Shown: positions 53,635 through 62,373, counted from the first letter of the stretch. The stretch: 64,000 nt of DNA from Argonema antarcticum A004/B2 (GCF_023333585.1 NZ_JAIQZN010000001.1:1-64000); one strand, 5' to 3'. Notes: generated by a model not told the origin, from the letters alone. Numbers and translations are program-made.

Positions 53635-53904
53635 TCAAGGAAAGTAGCGATAAAACTCTTTACGATGCAGTACCCGGTAAAATATAAACGTTTCGCCATC
53701 AAATACAAAACCGATGCGATAGTCACCTAATCGAATTCGATAAGCATTTTCATATCCCTTTAATTTTTTTAAATTTGTCAGAGCGTCAAAGCTTGATGTA
53801 TGGGGTATTTCTTCAAAAACAAGTGCTTTGATAGATTCAAAAACAGGCGTACTTTTAAGCGCCTTAAGATCTTTCACAAAACTAGGTAAATATTCTATAT
53901 TCAT
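53635..53904 (-). CDS. RelE/ParE-family toxin
   Basis: 89 residues. Family marks: FVKDLKAL at the start, LKKLKGYENAYRIRLGDYRIGFV and VLHRKEFYRYFP at the end. RelE toxins cut mRNA in the ribosome, ParE poisons gyrase; the sequence does not separate them. The start overlaps the antitoxin stop by ATGA, so translation is coupled. The gene looks intact. Confidence 0.9.
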   Translation of the reverse strand: MNIEYLPSFVKDLKALKSTPVFESIKALVFEEIPHTSSFDALTNLKKLKGYENAYRIRLGDYRIGFVFDGETFIFYRVLHRKEFYRYFP

Positions 53905-54104
53905 TCTTTTTCAAGTTCTGCTATTGCTTGCTCCAAGTTGAGGGGAGTTTCGTCTTTTACTTCCATCATCGCACGGAGAAGTCCTTCATCTTCCATCGCT
54001 TCGAGGAGACGCTGATAGTCGCTGAAATCGATCACGACTTTACGGACAGTACCTTCAGTGTCAGTTATCAATTCTTTAACAAATGGATAGTCTTCAGCTT
54101 TCAT
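53901..54104 (-). CDS. antitoxin of the RelE pair
   Basis: 67 residues, with KVVIDFSDYQRLLEAMEDEGLLRAM in outline and an acidic C-terminal PLNLEQAIAELEKE that should wrap the toxin. Position and the ATGA overlap with the relE-like gene define it. Confidence 0.85.
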   Translation of the reverse strand: MKAEDYPFVKELITDTEGTVRKVVIDFSDYQRLLEAMEDEGLLRAMMEVKDETPLNLEQAIAELEKE

Positions 54105-54158
54105 CTTGATTATGGCTTTTATAGTTATGTTATTAATGTAGCGCGATCGAGCGAATAA

Positions 54159-54362
54159 CTACAGGTCATCAAAATCATCAGAAATAGAAATGATTCCTTT
54201 ATCTGTGCCAAATAAAGGAGGGCGTTGAGATTTTGACTTAAGTGAAACTAATTTTAATAATGGTTGTTGATTTTCTGTAATGATGATTTCTTCTCCATTT
54301 AAAGCTAAATCGAATAATTCTGATATTTGAGAAATAGCTTGTGTAATTTCTACGGAAGACAT
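54159..54362 (-). CDS. Phd/YefM-family antitoxin, orphan
   Basis: 67 residues: ITQAISQISELFDLALNGEEIIITENQQPLLKLV, in outline, is the Phd/YefM fold with a DNA-binding N-terminus, and the tail ISISDDFDDL is the kind that contacts a PIN toxin. No PIN gene follows; the RelE antitoxin starts 54 bases on. It is therefore likely to have lost its toxin. Confidence 0.85.
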   Translation of the reverse strand: MSSVEITQAISQISELFDLALNGEEIIITENQQPLLKLVSLKSKSQRPPLFGTDKGIISISDDFDDL

Positions 54363-54426
54363 AGTGAGCTAGTGGAATGCTATTTTTCGGTAATTATAGC
54401 ATATAAAATGTCGTATTCACGGGGAA

Positions 54427-54569
54427 GCGATCGGCCCCATTGAATCGCCTCTCATCCAAACTCTACCAAAAAGCGCTATCCTCAACCATAGTCTATAGGG
54501 TGCGTCAGATTGTTAAGTTAATTATCTGATCGATCACTTTTTTGGTTTGATCGAAACTATGAGATAGGC
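54427..54569. repeat. 143-bp direct repeat, copy B
   Basis: Copy of 51933-52075. Its last base is the first of the stop codon of the next (leftward) gene, i.e. the repeat abuts that gene's 3' end. Confidence 0.9.
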
Positions 54570-55147
54570 TATTGAATAGGTACTACAATTTTATAAGATA
54601 CCTTACTACTTTTAGTACCATCAGTTATAGTTCCGAATAATGTGCCTTTAACAAATTCCCCTTTCTGAGTAGGATTAGCGTCTAATTTGATAGTTAAATC
54701 TGTACCATCTGTGTTGGTTTTATACTCCTTGACTCCCTCTTTACCCCCAAGCATCAATGTTCCCTCACCTTGAAATCCTTTTCCTAGTTTAATCACCCCT
54801 TTCTTATATTCGGAAAATGGCACTTGACTAAGTATAATATTTACCATTCTATTTTCTGATGAAGCTTGTATAAATAGAAAAGGTGAGATTGCTGAACTAC
54901 CAAGACCCAATATCTGAACCTCTCCCTGATTTAACGTTGCATTTGTAGAAATATCTTGAGATTGATTGCCAATTATTCCTACGGTCCAGTTTGCTCCTAC
55001 TATTAATATATAAAAAACCAGCAAAACCGGAATCAGACTGACAATGACAGCACCCCAATTACCAGATCAAATATTGATCTGGATGTGTCTAATATAGTCA
55101 CGTCCGACTTTGATAATGTCTCTACCTGCTTGCTCATTTTGACTCAT
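54569..55147 (-). pseudogene. GRD-motif membrane protein gene with an in-frame TGA
   Basis: The frame from ATG 55147 opens MSQNEQAGRDIIKVGRDYIR and IQINI, then meets TGA at 55067-55069. It continues in the same frame with GNWGAVIVSLIPVLLVFYIL, a membrane helix, and a beta-rich extracytoplasmic domain (LGSSAISPFLFIQASSEN, GFQGEGTLMLGGKEGV) to a natural stop at 54569. Start to stop is exactly 193 codons with one TGA. The AGRDI...GRD opening matches that of the next gene, so the two are relatives. Either a point mutation broke it or a shorter product starts inside (e.g. near 55024). The function is unknown. Confidence 0.65.
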
Positions 55148-55190
55148 AAATTAACTGATATACTTTTTTAAGAGTCTGCTAATCCAGCTT

Positions 55191-55454
55191 TCATGGACTT
55201 TTCTTTGGAGATGAAGTAGGATTTAATTGTTGCTGGTTTTGAAATTTAATTTCAATTCCGTTTTGACCTTGCTTAATCCCAACACCCAGCGCCCAAGCCA
55301 AAGCTCCAAGTGCCGCAATACCAACAACAACAAATAACATCACATTGTTCGACAGTATACTAACGCTTGTGTTCCGATTTGTATCTCTTCCTGAGTTGGA
55401 GATATCTCGTCCAGCCCATTGTTTAGGGCTGTTATCAGGTGGAGTCTTACTCAT
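55191..55454 (-). CDS. small GRD-motif single-pass membrane protein
   Basis: 87 residues: QWAGRDISNSGRDTNRNTSV, then one membrane helix (VMLFVVVGIAALGALAWALG), then a polar tail. AGGA precedes the ATG. The tandem GRD (A-G-R-D-I...G-R-D) opening also begins the downstream gene and is frequent in short cyanobacterial proteins near STAND ATPases. It may be a peptide recognised by a partner; this is an inference. Confidence 0.7.
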   Translation of the reverse strand: MSKTPPDNSPKQWAGRDISNSGRDTNRNTSVSILSNNVMLFVVVGIAALGALAWALGVGIKQGQNGIEIKFQNQQQLNPTSSPKKSP

Positions 55455-55651
55455 AAACTATCCTGCTAAAATTTATATGCAACTGTTTTTGGACAACTCA
55501 TGTTTTGACGAAAATAAAAAACTTCTGGATTAGCTTGTTTTCAATGGATTGAAATATTGAAAATGAGCCATTTTTTTGGGCGAAGAGTGTTTCGTTAATT
55601 GATTTACAATCTGTAAAATGAAGGCGCAAGCGCAAGAGATCAAGAATTTAT

Positions 55652-56251
55652 TTACAAATCGCGCATATAAAAATTTCGTATAGTTTTTCCTTCCTCTTCT
55701 AACAAAGATGTTAATTCTTGTCTAATAAATTCAATAATTTCGAGAAGAGCTTCCCTAATTGCATCAGGATCTTCATCCAAACCTGCATCCATAAGCTGAT
55801 TCCATCGCTTCTCTAGATGTTTACGAAGCGTCCTAGAATATGGTGAAGATGAACCATGATTTTTTCTATGAAATTCATCAGGTAGAGGCATTAAGTTTTC
55901 ATTACCATCTTTCTTCAAAACACCATATCTTTCCGCTCTTATGGTTAGTTCGCACTGATCCCAAAGATCGTGTAGAATGATATGGTGATTGTTATATCCT
56001 CCCCCTAGTGATGGTTGTTTTTTAGGTTGAAGTCGTTGGATCGCTTCTGACGCTTCTTTATTAGGTGCGAGGTAAGCTAGATCCTCAAAATCTATCTGCT
56101 TGTTATATACAATCCTCCCTTGAATTGGATCTTTGATAATAAATTCTCCTGTTGACCCATCATACATCACCAAATAATCACCAGCCTTAATATTGTATTT
56201 ATTACAAATTGGTGCGGGAATATGCCATCTACTCCACTGTCTGATACCCAT
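55652..56251 (-). CDS. HNH/AHH-like nuclease candidate with AbrB-like N-terminus
   Basis: 199 residues. Residues about 8-42 (WHIPAPICNKYNIKAGDYLV) resemble the swapped-hairpin AbrB/SpoVT fold. Residues about 90-155 carry NNHHIILHDLWDQCEL, then NLMPLPDEFHRKNHGSSSPY and RTLRKHLEKRW: two histidines, a conserved Asn/Leu-Pro and a second His-x-x-x-His, as in AHH/LHH nucleases of polymorphic toxins. Catalysis is not proven. The gene starts 4 bases after the membrane-protein stop, so the two are coupled. It could be the effector of the neighbouring island. Confidence 0.65.
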   Translation of the reverse strand: MGIRQWSRWHIPAPICNKYNIKAGDYLVMYDGSTGEFIIKDPIQGRIVYNKQIDFEDLAYLAPNKEASEAIQRLQPKKQPSLGGGYNNHHIILHDLWDQCELTIRAERYGVLKKDGNENLMPLPDEFHRKNHGSSSPYSRTLRKHLEKRWNQLMDAGLDEDPDAIREALLEIIEFIRQELTSLLEEEGKTIRNFYMRDL

Positions 56252-56255
56252 TAGA

Positions 56256-56903
56256 TCACCTCAACTCAAAACCTAGTAGTTTTAGAATCAGCATAAATAA
56301 AATTTCCATTTCATCATCATTGAGTGCATTTCTTAATTCAGAACGTAATCCGGAACGATCTAGCTCTTGAAGTTTTTTAATAACTTTCTTTTCTTCCGGC
56401 TTTATTTTATTACTTTTTTCAATCTCTTTAAGCTGTTTATCAAACTCTTTTAGTAACTCTTCGGCTTTCATATTTTTAAGTTCCTGCCGAAATTTTTGAG
56501 GATCTATTTTAGAAGATTTGGGGTGACGAACCATTCTGGGAGGTTGTGGTAATCTAATGCCTCCAAATCCCAAAACAAAACCGATGAGCGCAAAACTCAA
56601 CACAAAACCTATCACTAAATAAGTTACAATTGGATAAAACAACCAGTACCAGCCCGGATACTCAGAACTACGTCCTCGAACAGAATCTAGTCCTAGACCA
56701 AATAAACCAAATAAACAAAAAACAATGGGTATTGCTATTAATGATTCAATGTCTATCGGGTATCCTAACATTAAAGATCTGATAGCCATAATTAATGTTA
56801 AAATTACCCCTAAACTAATCCAACTGTAAAATACTCTTGGCCGAAAGCTGAAAGTTTCAGTCATTGGGCCAGGAGTCACAAAAGTTAGAATTTTTTCCCA
56901 CAT
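56256..56903 (-). CDS. membrane protein with long cytoplasmic helical tail
   Basis: 215 residues. Four hydrophobic segments (about residues 27-46, 55-75, 88-115 in close pairs) form a small membrane domain. A lysine/glutamate-rich coiled coil follows from about 140 to the end (DPQKFRQELKNMKAEELL...). Family unknown to me. It is the first gene of the leftward cluster, divergent from the STAND ATPase by 216 bases, and coupled to the nuclease-like gene, so an immunity, anchoring or sensing role is possible. Confidence 0.7.
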   Translation of the reverse strand: MWEKILTFVTPGPMTETFSFRPRVFYSWISLGVILTLIMAIRSLMLGYPIDIESLIAIPIVFCLFGLFGLGLDSVRGRSSEYPGWYWLFYPIVTYLVIGFVLSFALIGFVLGFGGIRLPQPPRMVRHPKSSKIDPQKFRQELKNMKAEELLKEFDKQLKEIEKSNKIKPEEKKVIKKLQELDRSGLRSELRNALNDDEMEILFMLILKLLGFELR

Positions 56904-57119
56904 AAATAATTAGGGTTTTTTAAGTGACTGTTGAGAATCAGATACTTTTACTGTTTCTGATCAGACTTTACATTGCCTTGTCTGAACACTGCCACCTAAA
57001 AAAACTTCATTTCCTTCCCTCTTTTGTTAAGAAATTTTAAGAAAAACCCTTGAAAACCCTCGATAATCTTGCCTGAGACTAAGCTATAATGGCTAAAACC
57101 ATCACTATATCTAGTTTTT

Positions 57120-58493
57120 ATGACTGTAACAGAAATTTTACAATGGGTGGATCAGTTAGTCTTCACGCAAACAGGAAACCACCTCAATAACTTACAAAAG
57201 AATGTAGTTCAAGGAATTTGGCAAGGTAGAACTTACGCTGAAATGGCAAAAGAGTTTGGCTATGATAGTGAAAATCATATCGGCAATGTTAGCCGTGAAT
57301 TATATAAAATTTTATCTGAACAATTGGGAGAAGATCTTAATAAATCAAATTTTCGTTCGACAATAGAGAGATTAAAAGATTCGTTTAATTCGCCTAATTC
57401 GTCACAGGTAGTTTGCATAGGCATCAATAGTAGTTTTAATGTATGTCCATTAAATAAAAAAATTGATAGGCGTTCTGATAAAGACAATGAATCCAATTTG
57501 GCAGAAAAACCTGTTCACGACTTAACCCTAGCACCCAAAATCACCCATTTCTACGATCGCACTCTCGAACTCCAAACCCTATCCCACTGGTTAACCACCC
57601 AAAACCCCCGCCTCATCTCGGTTTTAGGACTCAGTGGAATTGGTAAAACCACCCTAGTTAAACAGTTTGTTGACCTAAATCTACCACAATTTGATGTAAT
57701 CATCTGGAAAAGTATCAAACTATCCAATTCTTTAGATACCATTATAACTGAAATTTTAACATTTATTAATCCCGATTCTATTCAAAATGACAATAAATTA
57801 ACTCAATTATTCAACCTTTTACGCCAGCAAAAATGTTTAATCATCTTTGATGATGTGCAAGAACTATTTACTAGCGGACAATTTGCGGGACAATACAAAA
57901 CTGAATATAAAGACTACAAAAGCTTTTTCACAAAAATGATAGAGATTGAGCATCAAAGTAGTTTAATCTTAATCGGTCAAGAACAATGCCAAGAAATGCT
58001 CTGCTTAGATGAAGAATTATATCCTGTTAAGTGCTTGGAATTAGAAGGTGTAGATAATAACGAAATTCTGAAAAACCTTAAATTAAAAGATGAGGAAACT
58101 TGGCCAAACCTAATTAATTTATATGAAGGTAATCCCGTTTATTTAAAGGATATTGCCAGTTTAATTAGGAATATTTTTCTGGGTAAAGTATCTGAATTTT
58201 TAAAAGAAGATTGTTTACTGTTGACAGAAGATATTAAATTTCGTCTCAATGAATTATTCGATAGATTATCCCCGATAGAACAACAGATTGTTGTAGAATT
58301 AAGTAAATTTAATCAACCCGTGTCAAGAGAAGATTTAAGGCAAGCTTTATCCTTGTCGTCAATGGACTTGATAAATGGTTTACAATCTTTGAGCAAACGC
58401 TATTTACTCAAAACAATAGAAGGCGAGAAAATTTCCTTTAATTTATCTCCTGTTTTTAGGGAATATGTTATAACTTGTTGCCAAGATGGATAG
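57120..58493 (+). CDS. STAND ATPase: vMAP-type HTH plus NB-ARC, without C-terminal sensor
   Basis: 457 residues. Residues 1-90 (ILQWVDQLVFTQTGNHLNNL, GIWQGRTYAEMAKEFGY, NKSNFRSTIERL) are the helix-turn-helix that opens many cyanobacterial vMAP/NB-ARC-WD40 proteins. NB-ARC about 150-340: Walker A GLSGIGKTTL, Walker B KCLIIFDDV, then the GNPVYLKDIA motif. A winged helix closes at SFNLSPVFREYVITC. In relatives a WD40 or TPR sensor begins there; this protein stops. It may have lost its sensor or use a separate one. Transcribed away from the membrane/nuclease genes. Confidence 0.88.
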   Translation: MTVTEILQWVDQLVFTQTGNHLNNLQKNVVQGIWQGRTYAEMAKEFGYDSENHIGNVSRELYKILSEQLGEDLNKSNFRSTIERLKDSFNSPNSSQVVCIGINSSFNVCPLNKKIDRRSDKDNESNLAEKPVHDLTLAPKITHFYDRTLELQTLSHWLTTQNPRLISVLGLSGIGKTTLVKQFVDLNLPQFDVIIWKSIKLSNSLDTIITEILTFINPDSIQNDNKLTQLFNLLRQQKCLIIFDDVQELFTSGQFAGQYKTEYKDYKSFFTKMIEIEHQSSLILIGQEQCQEMLCLDEELYPVKCLELEGVDNNEILKNLKLKDEETWPNLINLYEGNPVYLKDIASLIRNIFLGKVSEFLKEDCLLLTEDIKFRLNELFDRLSPIEQQIVVELSKFNQPVSREDLRQALSLSSMDLINGLQSLSKRYLLKTIEGEKISFNLSPVFREYVITCCQDG

Positions 58494-58623
58494 TTGTTTA
58501 AGCAGGAGAAAATTCAGTTTTGTCTATTCTAATAGATTTTGAAGTGGGGAATGTGGGTTAATAAATCTTTTGGCTATTTTTTCCGATCCCTCTTCCCGTT
58601 CGGCTGAGCGCTCACGTCGAAGC

Positions 58624-59346
58624 CTAGCCCCTAGCCCCATCTCCGGCTATTGCTAAGGCATTTACACTGTCATCGCTGATCAGATGCCCATCTTCCATAT
58701 AGATAATGCGATCGGCTATATCCAAAATGCGGTTGTCGTGTGTTACCAGCAAAATTGTGCAACCTTGTTCTTTTGCTAATTTCTGCATCAACTCTACCAC
58801 ATCCCGTCCCGATTTTTTATCGAGGGCGGCGGTAGGTTCGTCTGCAAGTACAATTTTAGGTTGACCTACCAAAGCACGCGCGATCGCTACTCGTTGTTTT
58901 TGTCCTCCTGAAAGGTCATCTGGATAGTAATTGATGCGATTTCCCAATCCGACTGCTTCTAGCATTTTTTTTGCGCGATCGATCATTTCTGCTGGTGGAA
59001 TTTTCGGCTGTACTTCCAAACCCATTCGCACGTTTTGCACTACAGTTAAACTTCCGTGCAGGTTATGCGCTTGAAAGATATAACCGTTGTGGCGTCGCGC
59101 TTCTGTTAATTGTTTTTCATTTGCACCGCAAAGTTCTCTTCCTAACACTTGCAAACTTCCTTCTTGGGCAGAACGCAATCCACCCACCAAGGTTAGCAAT
59201 GTAGTTTTGCCGGAACCAGAAGGGCCAGTCATAATGATTATTTCACCAGTATTTATATCCAAGTTGATATCAAATAACGCTTGCTTGCGGACTTGACCTT
59301 TACCAAAGTAATGGTTGAGATTTTGAACGGAAATTACTGAAGACAT
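58624..59346 (-). CDS. devA: DevA-type ABC exporter ATPase
   Basis: 240 residues. Walker A TGPSGSGKTTLL, Q-loop IFQAHNLHGSL, signature LSGGQKQRVAIARAL, Walker B IVLADEPTAALD and His in VTHDNR are intact. It is the LolD/MacB-like ATPase of the DevBCA exporter, which in filamentous cyanobacteria works with TolC. The gene is downstream of devC, from which it is now separated by a duplicated segment carrying a false start of devA. An AGAGGG-free leader and two nearby ATG copies may affect its expression. Confidence 0.93.
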   Translation of the reverse strand: MSSVISVQNLNHYFGKGQVRKQALFDINLDINTGEIIIMTGPSGSGKTTLLTLVGGLRSAQEGSLQVLGRELCGANEKQLTEARRHNGYIFQAHNLHGSLTVVQNVRMGLEVQPKIPPAEMIDRAKKMLEAVGLGNRINYYPDDLSGGQKQRVAIARALVGQPKIVLADEPTAALDKKSGRDVVELMQKLAKEQGCTILLVTHDNRILDIADRIIYMEDGHLISDDSVNALAIAGDGARG

Positions 59347-59652
59347 GGTAAGTTTACTTACGTTATAGGTTGTTTTTTACCACAGATGAAGAAGGATGAA
59401 CGCAGATGAACACAGATAAGATTGAGTTGGGAAGTTCTGGCTTTAGAACATATCGGTGTTGAGCGCAAATAATGCTTGTTTGCGGACTTGACCTTTACCA
59501 AAGTAATGGTTGAGATTTTGAACGGAAATTACTGAAGACATGGTGATTTTACTTACGTTATAGGTTGGTTTTTTACCACAGATGAAGAGGGATGAACGCA
59601 GATGAACACAGATAAGATTGGGTTGGGAAGTTCTGGCTTTAGAACATATCGG
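59270..59652. repeat. 187-bp tandem duplication spanning the devC-devA junction
   Basis: 59270-59456 and 59466-59652 are about 95 percent identical (I count roughly seven differences) with 9 bases between. Each carries the last codons of devC, the intergenic ACCACAGATGAAGA repeat and the first 23 or so codons of devA. Confidence 0.92.
59443..59541 (-). pseudogene. truncated duplicate of the devA start
   Basis: From ATG 59541 the frame gives MSSVISVQNLNHYFGKGQ and six more residues identical to DevA, then runs into the duplicated devC end (ALNTDMF) and stops: 32 residues. It is a by-product of the duplication and has no ATPase motifs, but it may divert ribosomes upstream of the real devA. Confidence 0.85.
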
Positions 59653-60814
59653 CTGGATCGGCAGATTGTAATTTGCCTGTGGCGATCGCACCTGAAATTA
59701 CACACATGATCGCGGTTAATGATAAAACCATGACGGCACGCGCTAAGGTCATGTAAATTGGTAAGTTGGTCGCATTTCTAGCTAAGTTATAAAGTCCTAA
59801 AGGTACTACGAAACCTGGTATGAAACCGAGGACTGCTAAAATGATTGCTTCTTCAAAAATTACCCCTAGCAGATATGAATTGTGATAGCCCATTGCTTTG
59901 AAGGTGGCGTATTCTTTGATGTGGGCATTTACATCGGTGGAAAGAACTTGATAAACGATAATCACACCAACAATAAACCCCATTGTTACTCCCAAACCGA
60001 AAATAAAACCGATGGGACTTCCACTTTTCCAATAGTCTTCTTCAAATTTGATGAATTCCTCACGGGTTAGCACTTTTACGTCATCGGGGAGGTAGGCTTT
60101 TAATGCAGTCGCTACTTGAGATGAATCTGCGCCAGGTTCAGTATAAATTAAGCCCAGATTGACACTTCCAGCTTGTCGTTTGGGAAATAGTCGTAAAAAA
60201 TTCTCATCGCTGGAAATTATGGTGCCATCAGCACCAAAGGAAGCCCCTAATTGAAATAAGCCACTAATGGAGATTGTTCTTTTATCTATTTCCGTGGTAA
60301 CTTCTCCACCTGCCTCGATTTTGTCAAACACCTGTTGATAATCGCCTCTTGCGCCTTTATCAAATAGGAAGGTATCCGGTAGCTGAATCTTATTGAGTTG
60401 GGCGTTAACTTCTGGGATGTCTAAAGCTGGTTGTTCGGTGTTAAAAGCAATGACTTGGACGATCGTCTTTTTGCGTGTCTGGGGATTCTTCCAACTAACC
60501 GTGTTGATATACATGGCGTCGGCAGACTTCACTCCTTGTATATCGGAAGCTTGGTACAGTCGTCGCCGGGAAAAGGTGGATAAACTTTGAGAGTTACGCG
60601 CTTGCGGACTCATGAGAACTATGTCTGCAAGTATGGCGCGGTTGAGGCGGGTGTTGCTGTCGTACAGGGCGTTCTGAAATCCCAGCTGCATGAACATTAG
60701 GACATCGGCAAAGGCAATACCCGACAAGGCTACTAAAAGACGGCTTCTATGGCGACTGAGTTGCAACCATCCCAGGGGTGTACGTCGCCGCAGTTCATTG
60801 ATAAATCCAATCAT
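59639..60814 (-). CDS. devC: DevC-type ABC exporter permease
   Basis: 391 residues. An N-terminal membrane helix (LLVALSGIAFADVLMFMQLGF), a large periplasmic MacB-like domain (residues about 45-265), then three C-terminal helices with the FtsX-type loop HIKEYATFKAMGYHNSYL. This is the FtsX/MacB permease layout of DevC. It sits between devB and devA in one operon. Its last codons are within the duplicated segment. Confidence 0.93.
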   Translation of the reverse strand: MIGFINELRRRTPLGWLQLSRHRSRLLVALSGIAFADVLMFMQLGFQNALYDSNTRLNRAILADIVLMSPQARNSQSLSTFSRRRLYQASDIQGVKSADAMYINTVSWKNPQTRKKTIVQVIAFNTEQPALDIPEVNAQLNKIQLPDTFLFDKGARGDYQQVFDKIEAGGEVTTEIDKRTISISGLFQLGASFGADGTIISSDENFLRLFPKRQAGSVNLGLIYTEPGADSSQVATALKAYLPDDVKVLTREEFIKFEEDYWKSGSPIGFIFGLGVTMGFIVGVIIVYQVLSTDVNAHIKEYATFKAMGYHNSYLLGVIFEEAIILAVLGFIPGFVVPLGLYNLARNATNLPIYMTLARAVMVLSLTAIMCVISGAIATGKLQSADPADMF

Positions 60815-60816
60815 AT

Positions 60817-60855
60817 TGGTAGGGGCTAGGGGCTAGGGGCTAGGGGCTAGGGAAG
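60817..60855. repeat. GGGGCTA heptamer repeat
   Basis: Four copies of the 7-base unit between devB and devC, the reverse of the CCCCTAG runs at 33074 and 35415. The short gap holds nothing else of note. Confidence 0.85.
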
Positions 60856-60930
60856 AGGGAAGAGAAAAGAAGGGTCTAGAATCAAGGGTTTGGTGGAATT
60901 AAGAACGTCCTAACTGACTTTCATGGTTTG

Positions 60931-62349
60931 CTATAGTTCGATCGTCGTTTTGACTTGTAAGTTGGTGAATTTGGCAGTTGTCTGGCTTGATTCTTCATCT
61001 AGGCGAATGTGGACTTCCACGACTCTGGAGTCAATATTTTCGCTGGGGTCGCTGTTGATCACGTTTTGACGTTCTATTTGCCAGCCGATGCGATCGACTT
61101 TGCCATGTATCTCGCTTGGCAAAGAACTGCTGGATATCCGCACTTTTTGCCCCAATTGGATTTTGCTGACATCGCTTTGGTAAACCTCTGCAACTGCCAT
61201 CATTTGGCTAACTTGTCCCATCTCGACGATGCCATCATTGGATACGGTTTCGCCAGAACGAGTATGTATTTTGAAAATTACGCCGTCTTGAGGCGATTTG
61301 ACGTAAGCTTGCTCTAAATTTGTCAAAGCTTCTTTCTCGGCTGCAACTGCTTGCCTTAGTTCGGCTTTTGCTGCTGCTACATCTACCGGACGCACTTCGG
61401 CAATTTTGTTGAGTGTGGCTTGTGCGGAATTAATTTGTTGGCTACCAGTGGATTGAATGCGGGCCAGAACTGCTTTGGCTTCGTTAATTTGCTTGCTTCC
61501 GGTGACGGTAATTCGTTCCAGGTTGGCTTTAGCTTCGCCGATTTGCTTTGCCCCTGTGGCGTCGGTTCTCGTCAGAATTGCTTTGGCTTCGCTTAATTGC
61601 TGGGTAAAGGTGTCTACATTTAAACGTTTGCTTTCAAATAATGATTGCGCGATCGCACCCTCTTTATACAATTGTTCGTAACGGCGATATTCCGATCGGG
61701 CGTTATTGAGTTCCGCTTCCAGTCTCTTGATGGTTGCCTGTTGCGCCCTTTTATCGCCTTCGGACTGCGCTTCTAACCTCGCCAATGTCGCCTGCTGTAC
61801 TGCTTTTTCACCTTGCCACTGCGCCTCTAACCTTGCCAGAGTTTCTCGTTGCGCCCTTTCGTCACCTAGCGACTGTGCTTGTGTCCGCGCAATCTCGGCT
61901 TTTTGTGCTTCTATCTCCCCAAGCTTTGCACCTGCTTGCACTTTCGCCAGATTAGCTTGGGCGACTTGCACTCCTTCTTTGGCTTTCTCGGATGCTGCTT
62001 GCAGGCGATCGCGATTATCCAAAATCGCAATAACTTGTCCTGCTTTTATACTATCTCCCTCTTTTACCAGCAGTTTTTCTACCCGACTCCCTTGGCTTTG
62101 CGCTGGCGCGGAAAGTTTTATCACTTCTCCCGCCGGTTCGAGTCTGCCTAATGCCGTCACTGTCTTCACTTGGGGTACAACTACCTGAGATACAAGGCTT
62201 GCAGGTTCCGATTGCGGTAACTCTAAGTTGAAGACTCGCGCTGCTGTTATCCCCATAATGCCAATACTTCCTGCTATTCCAAGTATTACAAACTGGCGGG
62301 GGATAGGTTTGAGGAATAGGGAATCCTTAACCGTTGCATTGCTTACCAT
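60931..62349 (-). CDS. devB: DevB-type membrane fusion protein (HlyD family)
   Basis: 472 residues. One N-terminal membrane anchor (FVILGIAGSIGIMGITAARVF), biotinyl/lipoyl half-motifs on both sides of a long coiled coil, and repeated segments (LARLEAQWQGEKAVQQAT, LARLEAQSEGDKRAQQAT) that lengthen the coiled-coil hairpin. The C-terminal beta barrel is around MMAVAEVYQSDVSKIQLGQK. It links the DevAC pump in the inner membrane with TolC. First gene of devBCA, preceded by two palindromes. Confidence 0.94.
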   Translation of the reverse strand: MVSNATVKDSLFLKPIPRQFVILGIAGSIGIMGITAARVFNLELPQSEPASLVSQVVVPQVKTVTALGRLEPAGEVIKLSAPAQSQGSRVEKLLVKEGDSIKAGQVIAILDNRDRLQAASEKAKEGVQVAQANLAKVQAGAKLGEIEAQKAEIARTQAQSLGDERAQRETLARLEAQWQGEKAVQQATLARLEAQSEGDKRAQQATIKRLEAELNNARSEYRRYEQLYKEGAIAQSLFESKRLNVDTFTQQLSEAKAILTRTDATGAKQIGEAKANLERITVTGSKQINEAKAVLARIQSTGSQQINSAQATLNKIAEVRPVDVAAAKAELRQAVAAEKEALTNLEQAYVKSPQDGVIFKIHTRSGETVSNDGIVEMGQVSQMMAVAEVYQSDVSKIQLGQKVRISSSSLPSEIHGKVDRIGWQIERQNVINSDPSENIDSRVVEVHIRLDEESSQTTAKFTNLQVKTTIEL

Positions 62350-62373
62350 AAGCTTCCTTCTGGGTGAGATGGG

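Noticed and set aside
55067-55069. TGA read as selenocysteine
   Set aside because: No cysteine-rich redox context, no visible SECIS hairpin directly after it, and no selenocysteine machinery in view; a nonsense mutation is simpler.
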